Shown here piece by piece: positions 34,399 to 41,533 of a stretch of 64,000 bases of DNA (the first letter of the stretch is position 1; the number at the start of each line of letters is the position of its first letter). The notes beneath the pieces are model-generated. The model made no database searches and was not told where the DNA came from. It saw only the letters and a program-made list of their open reading frames with translations. Source of the stretch: Solwaraspora sp. WMMD791 (GTDB lineage: Bacteria > Actinomycetota > Actinomycetes > Mycobacteriales > Micromonosporaceae). The stretch covers positions 5,743,001 to 5,807,000 of the forward strand of contig NZ_CP120737.1 of NCBI RefSeq assembly GCF_029581195.1, in the 5' to 3' direction. The translations under genes were made by a program, and so were the position numbers.

Positions 34399-34411
34399 CG
34401 TGACTCCCTGG

Positions 34412-34825
34412 TCAACTGCGCTGCTGGATACGGATCAGGTTGCCGGCGGGATCGCGGACGGCGCAGTCGCGGACTCCGTACGGCTGGTCGGTCGGCTCCT
34501 GGACGATGTCGGCGTCGGCCGACTGTAGCCGTTCGAAGACGCCGTCGAGGTCGTCGGTGGCCAGCAGGATGCCGGCGTACGTGCCCTTGGCCATCATCTC
34601 GGTGACGACGCGCCGTTCGTCGTCGGTGATTCCCGGATCGACCGCCGGCGGGTGCAGCACGATGGCGCTGGTGCCGGGCTGGCCGGCGGGCCCCACGGTG
34701 ATCCAGCGCATGCCCTCGTAGCCGACGTCGTTGCGGACCTCGAAGCCGAGCAGATCGCGGTAGAAGGCCAGCGCCGCGTCCGGATCGTCGTGTGGAAGGA
34801 AGGTCGAATGAATCGTGATGTCCAT
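34412..34825 (-). CDS. VOC-family (glyoxalase/bleomycin-resistance fold) protein
   Basis: The 137-residue protein shows the paired beta-alpha-beta-beta-beta modules of the VOC fold: DPDAALAFYRDLLGFEV, SAIVLHPP and the C-terminal YGVRDCAVRDPAGNLIRI. A metal-binding set is plausible (His5 and a Glu/Asp near the end) but not certain. It may bind or modify a toxic small molecule. ATG 34825 is chosen over a longer frame because the fold begins there. It is five bases after the AraC gene and 13 bases before the UvrA-like gene. Confidence 0.88.
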   Translation of the reverse strand: MDITIHSTFLPHDDPDAALAFYRDLLGFEVRNDVGYEGMRWITVGPAGQPGTSAIVLHPPAVDPGITDDERRVVTEMMAKGTYAGILLATDDLDGVFERLQSADADIVQEPTDQPYGVRDCAVRDPAGNLIRIQQRS

Positions 34826-34830
34826 GCCGG

Positions 34831-35298
34831 TCACGGTAGTGGCGATCGACCCGGCCGGACTTCTTGATTCCTGACCGGTGCCGGATTCCTGACCGGCCGG
34901 GTCACCTGCTTGGCCACGCACGACGGAATCCCGGCGGTGGCGCGGGTGGCCTGTCGGCGGTAGGCACCCGGCGGCGAACCGACCAGTTCGGTGAACCGGG
35001 TGGTGAACGTACCGAGCGAGGAACAACCCACGGCGAAACAGACATCGGTGACAGTCATGTCACCACGCCGTAGCAACGCCATCGCCCGTTCGACCCGGCG
35101 GGTCATCAGGTACGAGTACGGCGACTCCCCGTACGCCGCCCGGAACTCCCGGCTCAGATGGCCGGCGGACATGTGCACGCCCCGGGCCAGCGTCTCGACG
35201 TCGAGCGGTCGGGCGTACTCCCGGTCGATCCGGTCCCGGACCCGGCGCAGGAGAGCGAGGTCGCGGAGCCGGCGTGTCGCCGCGGTGCTGCTGGTCAC
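34831..35298 (-). CDS. AraC-family regulator, DNA-binding domain only
   Basis: The 155-residue protein consists nearly only of an AraC DNA-binding domain (about 14-115): LALLRRVRDRIDREYARPLDVETLARGV holds the first part, MSAGHLSREFRAAYGESPYSYL the second, then TVTDVCFAVGCSSLGTFTTRF. The tail of about 40 residues is basic and low-complexity. There is no sensor domain, so it may respond through amount or partner, like SoxS or MarA types. GTG 35298 is chosen; a longer frame is a shadow of the protease gene. It opens the AraC-VOC-UvrA-like operon. Confidence 0.82.
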   Translation of the reverse strand: MTSSTAATRRLRDLALLRRVRDRIDREYARPLDVETLARGVHMSAGHLSREFRAAYGESPYSYLMTRRVERAMALLRRGDMTVTDVCFAVGCSSLGTFTTRFTELVGSPPGAYRRQATRATAGIPSCVAKQVTRPVRNPAPVRNQEVRPGRSPLP

Positions 35299-35440
35299 CT
35301 GCGCGATGGTGCCACGCCCCGGCCGGATCCGCCCAATCCGGCCGGCAGATGACCGTGTCGCCGGGAGATGGTGAAGTCGAATTGTTTTCTGATTGGACTC
35401 AATGAGTCGTTGATTTGTCAAAAATGGTCGATCGTCCTGG

Positions 35441-35469
35441 TTGTCGCATCGTCGACATAACGCTATCGA
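35441..35469 (+). promoter_or_regulatory. Promoter of the second S1 protease
   Basis: TTGTCG (35441-35446) and TATCGA (35464-35469) are separated by exactly 17 bases and lie about 75 bases before the protease ATG. They sit in the most AT-rich stretch of the window (about 35370-35520), which is free of genes. This AT-rich island also must carry the AraC-operon promoter on the other strand. Confidence 0.5.
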
Positions 35470-35541
35470 TCTTATCTTCCGTGATTTCTCATGAGTGAGG
35501 TCGCGGCAATCGGCCGCGAATGAACATCGATGGAGGAACGC

Positions 35542-36597
35542 ATGTACAAGAGAACGAGGGCGCTCGTCGGTGCCGTTGTCGCGGCGACCGTCGCGCTGAC
35601 GGTCCTCGGCGGCAGCGCCGCGTACGCCGTACCGGAGGAGAACAAACAGGTCACCCGGGGGGCGCTCGCACAGGCCGACGAGCGCCGTGCGCCCGACCGT
35701 GGCGCCCGCGCCAGCGTCGCCGCCCCGGCCGCCGCGACGGCGACCCTGGCGGTCATCCAGCGGCGGATCGCCGACTACGTCGCCACCCACGGCACGAAGT
35801 ACACCTTCGGCAGCTACCTGGACGCCACCACCGGCCGGATCGTCGTGGACACCGACGCGCCCGCCGACGTGGTGGCCGCGCTGACGAAGCCGACCGGCAC
35901 GACCGCAGGCCACCTGCAGGCAGCCAACGCCGTGCAGGTGAACACGTCCACGATCAGCGACTTCTGGCACCGCCGCGACGACATCCAGCCGTACTGGGGC
36001 GGTGGCGGCATCACCCAGACCGCCGGGGTGGCCTGGTGCTCGGCCGGGTACGCCGTGCAGAACGGTGCCGGCACCCGGTTCTCGGTCACCGCCGGGCACT
36101 GCTTCGCCAACGGCATCAACGTGCTCACCGAGTCGGGCGCCAACGCGTACGGCGTCGTGTCGAACCGCCGGCTGCCCACGGTCAGCGGCCATGCCCAGGA
36201 CATGGAGCTGGTCGGTGGCCGGTCCTACGCGGGTCGGATCTTCACCGGCGGGGTGACCAGCACCTCCAGTGCCCCGGTGGTGGCGGCCGGCACCGCATAC
36301 GTCGGCTTCACCGACTACTGCCACAGTGGCCGCACCACCGGTGAGCACTGTGGGCACACCGCGACCAGTATCACCGGTCAGGTCTGCACCTCCACCGGCT
36401 GCAAGTCGCCGGTGATCGTCTTCACCGGCGGTACGCAGCCGGCCGGCGGCGACTCGGGCAGCCCGTTCTACGTGAAGGACTCCTCGGGTGGCGCCTGGAT
36501 CCGGGGCAACGTGATCGCCGGCAACGGCGTCACCAGCTACGCGGAACGTTACATCGACGTCGCGGCCGCGTACGGCGTCAGCATCGTCACCGGCTGA
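35542..36597 (+). CDS. Secreted S1-family serine protease
   Basis: The 351-residue protein has a signal peptide (1-29, ending AYA), a propeptide-like region with a degenerate alpha-lytic pro-domain (LDATTGRIVVDTDAP at about 93-107), and a chymotrypsin-fold domain from about 155. The triad is His186 (TAGHC), Asp220 (AQDMEL) and Ser305 (GDSGSP). Extra cysteines at 260, 270, 282 and 287 suggest disulfides differing from the protease at 1.4 kb. ATG 35542 follows GGAGG by five bases. It is a single gene with its own promoter and terminator. Confidence 0.9.
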   Translation: MYKRTRALVGAVVAATVALTVLGGSAAYAVPEENKQVTRGALAQADERRAPDRGARASVAAPAAATATLAVIQRRIADYVATHGTKYTFGSYLDATTGRIVVDTDAPADVVAALTKPTGTTAGHLQAANAVQVNTSTISDFWHRRDDIQPYWGGGGITQTAGVAWCSAGYAVQNGAGTRFSVTAGHCFANGINVLTESGANAYGVVSNRRLPTVSGHAQDMELVGGRSYAGRIFTGGVTSTSSAPVVAAGTAYVGFTDYCHSGRTTGEHCGHTATSITGQVCTSTGCKSPVIVFTGGTQPAGGDSGSPFYVKDSSGGAWIRGNVIAGNGVTSYAERYIDVAAAYGVSIVTG

Positions 36598-36639
36598 CCC
36601 GCACCGAGGCAGCCGGTTGACCCGCACGCAACAGTGAAA

Positions 36640-36670
36640 GGGCCGGGGACCATCCAGCGGTCCCCGGCCC
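36640..36670. terminator. Strong bidirectional terminator hairpin
   Basis: GGGCCGGGGACC (36640-36651) and GGTCCCCGGCCC (36659-36670) form a perfect 12-base stem with a seven-base loop. It lies between the convergent protease and lipoprotein genes. On the minus-strand side the hairpin is followed by CTTTCAC, so there is a short T-containing stretch. Confidence 0.85.
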
Positions 36671-36700
36671 AGCTCGTGCCCGGGTCGACAGTCGCGGCCC

Positions 36701-37279
36701 TCAGGTGACCCGCAGCGGCCAGGGGCCGCCGTAGGACACCAGCCGGTCCGTACCGTCGTCCGGGGCGATCGCCACCCGCGCGTACAGCTCGTAGTCACCG
36801 GCCGGCACCGGCCCGCCGGACGGTGCGCAGGAGACCAGCGGTACGTCGCCGGGCAACTGCTCGACGTCGCCGGCGGCGAGATCCCACTGGACGCCCATCA
36901 GGTCCTGCGCCGCCGGTACCGCCGTGACCCGGCCCTGCTGGACCAGGAACACCTCGGCCCGTGGGCTGACCACCCCCCGGACGGCGCGGTGGCTGGTGAC
37001 CTCGACGGTGCCGGTCACGTCCCGGTCGGTGCCGGACACGCTCGACGGGAACTGCCCGTCGACGGCCAGCACCCCGTCGTCCGGTGCCTCGAACTGCTGT
37101 CCGCAGCCGAGCGCGTCGGCGCCTGGCCGCGGTGACGGATCCATCGTCGTACCCTCCTCCGGCACCGGCTGCGGGTCGCCGACCCCGCCGGTGCCGGTGC
37201 CCGCGCAACCGGCGGCGGCGAGCGCCACGATGAGCGAGACGAGCGCGAACCCTGCGGCGTAGCTGCGATGCTCCTGCAT
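36701..37279 (-). CDS. Secreted lipoprotein of unknown function
   Basis: The 192-residue product has a signal sequence with the lipobox ALAAAGC, so the Cys at about residue 25 is probably the lipid anchor. A short GTG/PQP linker leads to a beta-rich domain with two Cys (GCGQQF and LVSCAPS) and the C-terminal pattern AGDYELYARVAI, which looks like an immunoglobulin-type strand. No family is recognised. ATG 37279 is chosen since AAGGAGG lies five bases upstream; the longer frame has no signal. It is a single gene facing the protease across a terminator. Confidence 0.8.
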   Translation of the reverse strand: MQEHRSYAAGFALVSLIVALAAAGCAGTGTGGVGDPQPVPEEGTTMDPSPRPGADALGCGQQFEAPDDGVLAVDGQFPSSVSGTDRDVTGTVEVTSHRAVRGVVSPRAEVFLVQQGRVTAVPAAQDLMGVQWDLAAGDVEQLPGDVPLVSCAPSGGPVPAGDYELYARVAIAPDDGTDRLVSYGGPWPLRVT

Positions 37280-37512
37280 GGCCACCTCCTTGGCGAGGGG
37301 CATCGGATCAGACAGCGATTGGACGTGTACGCAGCGGCGCCGGTTCCCGTACCTGTCCGATCTGTCCGGCACCGGCACCAGATACGGGCCCCGGTTGACC
37401 GATGCCCGATCATTACCTATACGCTCGTGATACTTGGATGATAGGGAAGTAAAGAGTAGTTTGGTGTCATGGACTTTCTTGGGTACGTCGACCCGCACCA
37501 GCGGGGTCGGCG

Positions 37513-38400
37513 ATGAACGCGATCTACCGGTCCGAAGCTGCTCGCCGCGCCGTCGAGCAGCGGTACCGGGCATTTCTGGGGCGCTGGCCGGCGTCGGCGA
37601 CGGAGTCGACGGTCCCCACGCGGCACGGTGACACCTTCGTGATCGTCAGTGGACGCCGCGACGCCCCGCCGGTCGTCCTCCTGCACGGCGGCAGCTTCAA
37701 CTCGACGGCGTGGACCGGTGACGTCGCCACCTGGGCGCAGACCCACCGGGTGTACGCCGTCGACGTCATCGGTGAACCCGGCCTCAGCGCGCCGTCGCGG
37801 CCCCCGCTCACCTCCGGCAGCTACGCCGAGTGGCTCGATGACGTGCTCGCCGCGTTCGACATCGGCCAGGCGGCGTTCGTCGGTGCCTCGCTCGGCGGAT
37901 GGCTGGCGCTCGACTACGCGCAGCGCCGACCCGATCGGGTCACCCGGCTCGCGTTGCTCGTACCCGCCGGCATCGGGCGGCAGAAGTACGGCGCGGTCGT
38001 CGGGTCGCTCCTCCTTCTGCCGTTCGGCGAGTGGGGTCAGCGCGCGGCCGTCCGACTCGTGCTCGGCCCGGCGCCGGCGGCATCCGACGCCCCGGACAGG
38101 CCCGAGTCGGCAGAGCTGGCCGACTTCCTGCTGCTCATCCAGCGGAGCTACCAGTCACGACGCAACCGGCTGCCGATCTTCAGCGACGACGGCCTGCGCC
38201 GCCTCGCCGTTCCGTTGCTGGTCGTCGCCGGAGCGAAGGACCGGCTGCTGGATTCCCGGCAGACCGCCCGCCGGGTACGCCGACTGCTGCCGCACGCCGC
38301 CGTCGTCCTGCTGCCCGACACCGGGCACATTCCGATCGGGTACACCCGGTCCGTCCACCGGTTCCTGACCGGCGACGATGCACGCCCGGCAGGCGGGTGA
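37513..38400 (+). CDS. Alpha/beta hydrolase
   Basis: The 295-residue protein has the alpha/beta hydrolase landmarks: VVLLHGGSFNSTAW (oxyanion strand), AVDVIGEPGLS, the nucleophile elbow GASLGGWLA with Ser, VVAGAKDRL with the acidic residue and PDTGHIPIGY with the catalytic His. It has no signal peptide. The lid contains a hydrophobic patch (VVGSLLLLPFG). The substrate is unknown. The upstream 230 bases are AT-richer and hold the divergent promoters of this gene and the lipoprotein gene. Confidence 0.85.
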   Translation: MNAIYRSEAARRAVEQRYRAFLGRWPASATESTVPTRHGDTFVIVSGRRDAPPVVLLHGGSFNSTAWTGDVATWAQTHRVYAVDVIGEPGLSAPSRPPLTSGSYAEWLDDVLAAFDIGQAAFVGASLGGWLALDYAQRRPDRVTRLALLVPAGIGRQKYGAVVGSLLLLPFGEWGQRAAVRLVLGPAPAASDAPDRPESAELADFLLLIQRSYQSRRNRLPIFSDDGLRRLAVPLLVVAGAKDRLLDSRQTARRVRRLLPHAAVVLLPDTGHIPIGYTRSVHRFLTGDDARPAGG

Positions 38401-38460
38401 CCGGAAACTGGCGGCGGGTAGGCTGCGGAATCCGGTGCGGATCGGTGACGGAGGGTTCCC

Positions 38461-39060
38461 TTGCGTACGGATTTCGTCGTCCTCTACGAACGGGCCAGCC
38501 GGCAGTTCTGCGACCTCGTCGCACAGGTCGGTGGCGACCAGTGGCGCGCGCCGACGCCATGCTCCGAATGGGACGTACGGACGCTGGTCGACCATGTGGT
38601 CCGCGGCAACCTCGCGGTGCTCCCGGTGCTCGACGGCATCCCGCTGGCCGACCTCGGCCGGCTCGACATCGCCCGGCCGGATTTCGACGTGCTGGGCGGC
38701 GACCCGCTCACGGCGGTACGCCACTCGGTGGACGTCGCGGTCGAGGCGTTCGCCCGCCCCGGAGTGCTCGACACCGTCGTCCACCACCCGGTCGGCGACA
38801 TGCGGGGCCGGCGGCTGGCCGGACTGTGTTTCAACGACAACCTGGTGCACAGCTGGGATCTGGCCCAGGCGATCGGCGTCGACGCGACCCTGGACCCGGC
38901 GCTGGTCGAAGCCGCGCATGCCTTCGTGGAACCGGTGGCGGAGGCCCTGCCGACCGGGTACTTCGCGCCGGCACCGCAGGTGGGGGCGGACCCGGACCGG
39001 CAGACCCAGCTGCTCGCCCTGCTCGGGCGGGACGCGCGAGCCTGGAACCGGTCGCGGTAG
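38461..39060 (+). CDS. TIGR03086/DinB-like mycothiol-dependent-type metal-binding protein
   Basis: The 199-residue protein fits the TIGR03086 group of the DinB/maleylpyruvate-isomerase fold. It has TPCSEWDVRTLVDHVVRGNL, the N-terminal helix with the first His, and NDNLVHSWDLAQAIG with the second His pair, which together should bind a metal ion. Related proteins use mycothiol, the actinobacterial thiol. The start is TTG 38461, six bases after GGAGG. It lies 60 bases after the hydrolase gene and may be co-transcribed. Confidence 0.85.
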   Translation: MRTDFVVLYERASRQFCDLVAQVGGDQWRAPTPCSEWDVRTLVDHVVRGNLAVLPVLDGIPLADLGRLDIARPDFDVLGGDPLTAVRHSVDVAVEAFARPGVLDTVVHHPVGDMRGRRLAGLCFNDNLVHSWDLAQAIGVDATLDPALVEAAHAFVEPVAEALPTGYFAPAPQVGADPDRQTQLLALLGRDARAWNRSR

Positions 39061-39062
39061 TC

Positions 39063-39398
39063 GTGGGAACGCCGCTGTGCCCAGGGTGTCGGGTAGCCCT
39101 GGTCACGATCGACGGTCTCCGACCGTGGTGTCAACGGTGCGAGTGGAACCTGGACGACGTCGGGCCGGTCGACGGCGGTTGGCTGGCCCGGTTGGTCACC
39201 AGGATCGACCGCCGGGCGGACGGTGGCCGTGCAGCCGCCGGCGGGCGATGCCCACGACCGGGACGTGGACGGTGTCCACGCGCTGTTCTACACCGTCTGG
39301 CAGCTCGTCGCCGGTGCGCTGCGTCAGTGGCGTACGGATGTTCTGCGGGCCCGCTGCTGGCCAGCCACTCCGCTTCTGGGCAGCTGTCTATACAGTGA
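39063..39398 (+). pseudogene. Zinc-ribbon gene remnant
   Basis: From GTG 39063 the frame gives TPLCPGCRVALVTIDG, then WCQRCEWNLDDVGPV and GWLARLVTRIDRRAD. Two CxxC pairs with the CEWN(L/V)D segment look like the N-terminal zinc ribbon of actinobacterial M48-type membrane peptidases. After about 55 residues the frame becomes low-complexity and ends at 39398 without peptidase motifs. I take it to be a truncated remnant. A small intact ribbon protein is the alternative. Confidence 0.45.
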
Positions 39399-39402
39399 AT
39401 TG

Positions 39403-39919
39403 ATGTCCAGTGGTGCGTCGCTCCTGGGTGTCGTGGCGATCTCGGCTGCGGCCACCGCCTTGGTCGGGGCGCTCATCTGGGTCATGGTGGCCGCCCCAGC
39501 GGCGGGCCGAGGAGCTGGAGATCAGTGCCCTGCGCGCCGACCTGCTGCGCCGGGCCGGATCTGGCGGCTGGGTCGAGACCGACCCGCCACCGGAGCTGAC
39601 CTGGCGAGGGTTCGGCACGGTCATTCCGGACGAGAAGCGCCGCTGTGCCCTGGTCGGTACGCATGACGGGCGCCAGGTGGCGCTGATCTGGTGCAGCTAC
39701 GAGGACAACGATTGGGCGTTGCGCGGCTGGTCCGACCGCCCGGTCCGGATCGAAGGGCGGGCCCTGCGGGTCGTGGTCGACGGCTGGCCACGGTTGGCAG
39801 ACCTTGGCGTGCACCTGACCGCCGCTACCACGCTCGCCGCCGCGTTGTCGGTGCCGCGACCGACGGTCCGCCGCCCGCCGGATCCTGACCCGGCGTTTGT
39901 GGCTCCCCGCTGTGGGTGA
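39403..39919 (+). pseudogene. Small membrane-anchored protein gene with a one-base frameshift
   Basis: ATG 39403 opens a hydrophobic segment, ASLLGVVAISAAATALVGALIW, in one frame. Shortly afterwards, at the run CCCC (39494-39497), the other frame takes over with QRRAEELEISALRADLLRRAG and a soluble domain that has normal codon bias up to 39919. Removing one C would join them into one protein of about 170 residues: a membrane anchor, a coiled coil and a small domain with ALVGTHDGRQVALIW. It is either a real frameshift or a sequence error. The soluble domain is not recognised. Confidence 0.6.
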
Positions 39920-39922
39920 GAC

Positions 39923-39952
39923 TTGATATGCAAGTGAAGACTTGCCTATTGT
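39923..39952 (+). promoter_or_regulatory. ArsR-gene promoter with an operator between -35 and -10
   Basis: TTGATA (39923-39928) and TATTGT (39947-39952) are 18 bases apart. Between them lies GCAAGT-GAAG-ACTTGC (39930-39945), a perfect inverted repeat with six-base arms; a second ACTTG-N5-CAAGT repeat overlaps at 39921-39935. Repressor binding here would block polymerase. The likely first transcribed base coincides with GTG 39960, so the message would be leaderless. Confidence 0.65.
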
Positions 39953-39959
39953 GGGCTGC

Positions 39960-40244
39960 GTGGCGGTCCTCTACCGGGCACTCGCGGACCCGACCCGGCG
40001 GCGGATCATGGACGAGCTCGCCCGCAAGGGCGGGATGAGCCTGTTCGAGATCTGCACCCGACTGCTCACCGAGCACGGCACCACCTCGACCCGTCAGGCG
40101 ATCTCCCAGCACCTGGCAGTGCTGGAGGAGGCCGGACTTGTCCGCTCCGAACGGGTCGGCCGCACCAAACTCCACTACCTCGACACCCGACCGCTGCGCT
40201 CGATCATCGAGCGGTGGCCACTCACCGATGAGGAGAAGACATGA
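39960..40244 (+). CDS. ArsR-family transcriptional repressor
   Basis: The 94-residue protein is a compact winged helix: ALADPTRRRIMDELA at the start, TSTRQAISQHLAVLEEAGLV for recognition helix and wing, then RTKLHYLD. It is of the type that regulates VOC/glyoxalase or SRPBCC neighbours, and has no Cys cluster for metal sensing. The start is set at GTG 39960 because the promoter predicts a leaderless message; TTG 39942 and GTG 39951 are open but lie in the promoter. It overlaps the VOC gene by four bases (ATGA) and probably represses both. Confidence 0.88.
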   Translation: MAVLYRALADPTRRRIMDELARKGGMSLFEICTRLLTEHGTTSTRQAISQHLAVLEEAGLVRSERVGRTKLHYLDTRPLRSIIERWPLTDEEKT

Positions 40245-40633
40245 AAGCCCGCATCTACGTGACGAGCGTCTTCGTCGACGACCAGGCCAAGGCGCTGGCC
40301 TTCTACACCGGCAAGCTCGGCTTCGTCCCCAAGACCGATTTCCCGGTCGGAGCCCACCGGTGGCTCACCGTGGTCGGCGCCGACGCCCCGGACGGCGTCG
40401 AGCTGCTGCTGGAGCCCGACGAGAACCCGGCCGCCCAGGCGTACAAGCAGTCGCTCGCCGAGCAGGGCATCCCGGCCGCCTCGTTCGCCGTGGACGACGT
40501 CGAGGAGGCGTACCGGACGCTGCAGGCCGACGGGGTCACGTTCGTCCAGACTCCCACGCCGATGGGCCCGGTCGTCGGCGCGGTCCTCGACGACACCTGC
40601 GGCAACCTCATCCAACTCGTCAGCCCGGCCTGA
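40241..40633 (+). CDS. VOC-family (glyoxalase-like) protein
   Basis: The 130-residue protein has the VOC fold: VTSVFVDDQAKALAFYTGKLGFV, HRWLTVVGADAPDGVELLLEP, FAVDDVEEAYRTLQADGV and DDTCGNLIQLVSP. Metal ligands would be a His at HRWL, Glu at ELLLEP and a late acidic residue, but the set is incomplete in my reading. It is translated with the ArsR repressor through an ATGA overlap. The substrate is unknown; detoxification of a reactive small molecule is a reasonable guess. Confidence 0.88.
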   Translation: MKARIYVTSVFVDDQAKALAFYTGKLGFVPKTDFPVGAHRWLTVVGADAPDGVELLLEPDENPAAQAYKQSLAEQGIPAASFAVDDVEEAYRTLQADGVTFVQTPTPMGPVVGAVLDDTCGNLIQLVSPA

Positions 40634-40729
40634 GCCCTCACCTCGACGTTGTCAGGTGAGCGGGGTCGAGGTCAACGCCACCACTACCTCACGTTTCGTG
40701 ACCGGCGCCCATCGACATACCGTCCCGGG

Positions 40730-40771
40730 CAGTATTCCTGTGTGGAATAGTTATTCCACACAGGAATACTG
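40730..40771. repeat. Nested AT-rich inverted repeat with 20-base perfect arms
   Basis: CAGTATTCCTGTGTGGAATA (40730-40749) and its exact reverse complement (40752-40771) face each other across two bases (GT). Each arm is itself an inverted repeat, TATTCC-N5-GGAATA, so four alternating half-sites are spaced 5, 2 and 5 bases. It lies between the ends of the convergent VOC and response-regulator genes and is far more AT-rich than the surroundings. It could be a terminator, a multi-dimer binding site or a recombination site. I cannot decide. Confidence 0.75.
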
Positions 40772-40867
40772 TTCTGCCGCTGTACTGGTCCGCCAGGGCC
40801 AGGGTGTGTCATCGTCGCTCGCGCCTACATCATCGCGTCGCGGTAGCCGACGGCCGATCGGCGGAGG

Positions 40868-41533
40868 TCAGGGGAGCCAGCCGGGGCGGACCAGGCCGGC
40901 CTCGTACGCGAACACCACCAGCTGGGCGCGGTCCCGGGCACCGAGCTTCACCATCGCCCGCGACACATGCGTCTTCGCCGTCGCCGGGCTGACCACCAGC
41001 CGGACGGCGATCTCGTCGTTGGACAGCCCGGTGCCGACCAACGCCACGACCTCCCGCTCCCGGTCGGTCAGCTCGGCCAACCGTCGAGGTGCGGCCGGAG
41101 CGGCGGTACGGGCGGCGAACTGCTCGATCACCCGCCGGGTCACACTCGGCGACAGCAGACCGTTGCCGGCGGCCACCACCCGTACCCCCTGGATCAGCTC
41201 GGCCGGCTGCGTGTTCTTCACCAGGAACCCGGCCGCCCCGGCGCGCAGCGCCTCGCCGACGTACTCGTCCAGCTCGAACGTGGTCAGCACGACGATCCGT
41301 ACCTCGGACAGCCGCGGGTCGGCGGCGATCTGCCGGGTCGCGGTCAGCCCGTCCACCCCGGGCATCCGGATGTCCATCAGGACCACGTCCGGCCGGGTCT
41401 GCCGGGCCAACCGGACCGCCTGCGCGCCGTCGCCGGCCTCACCGACGACCTCGATGTCGCCCTCGGCGGCCAGCAGCGCCCGGAACCCGGCCCGGACCAG
41501 CACCTGATCGTCGACCAGCAGCACCCGGATCAC
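40868..41533 (-). CDS. NarL/LuxR-type two-component response regulator
   Basis: The 221-residue protein has a receiver domain with DD at 8-9, phospho-acceptor Asp54 (VVLMDIRMPGVDG), Thr in VVLTTF and Lys in GFLVKN, then a LuxR helix-turn-helix near the end (LTDREREVVALVGTGLSNDEIAVRL...TAKTHVSRAMVKLGARDR). It would be phosphorylated by the histidine kinase whose stop overlaps its GTG start (GTGA). This is the NarL-type pair common in actinomycetes. Its target genes may include the divergent dehydrogenase gene or a distant transporter; nothing adjacent settles it. Confidence 0.95.
   Translation of the reverse strand: MIRVLLVDDQVLVRAGFRALLAAEGDIEVVGEAGDGAQAVRLARQTRPDVVLMDIRMPGVDGLTATRQIAADPRLSEVRIVVLTTFELDEYVGEALRAGAAGFLVKNTQPAELIQGVRVVAAGNGLLSPSVTRRVIEQFAARTAAPAAPRRLAELTDREREVVALVGTGLSNDEIAVRLVVSPATAKTHVSRAMVKLGARDRAQLVVFAYEAGLVRPGWLP

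Noticed and set aside
34831-36798. 655-residue minus-strand frame ending in the AraC domain
   Set aside because: The part above 35298 is antisense to the secreted protease and runs through its AT-rich promoter.
36701-37573. Longer frame of the lipoprotein gene starting at 37573
   Set aside because: The signal peptide and strong ribosome site place the start at 37279; the longer version buries the signal.
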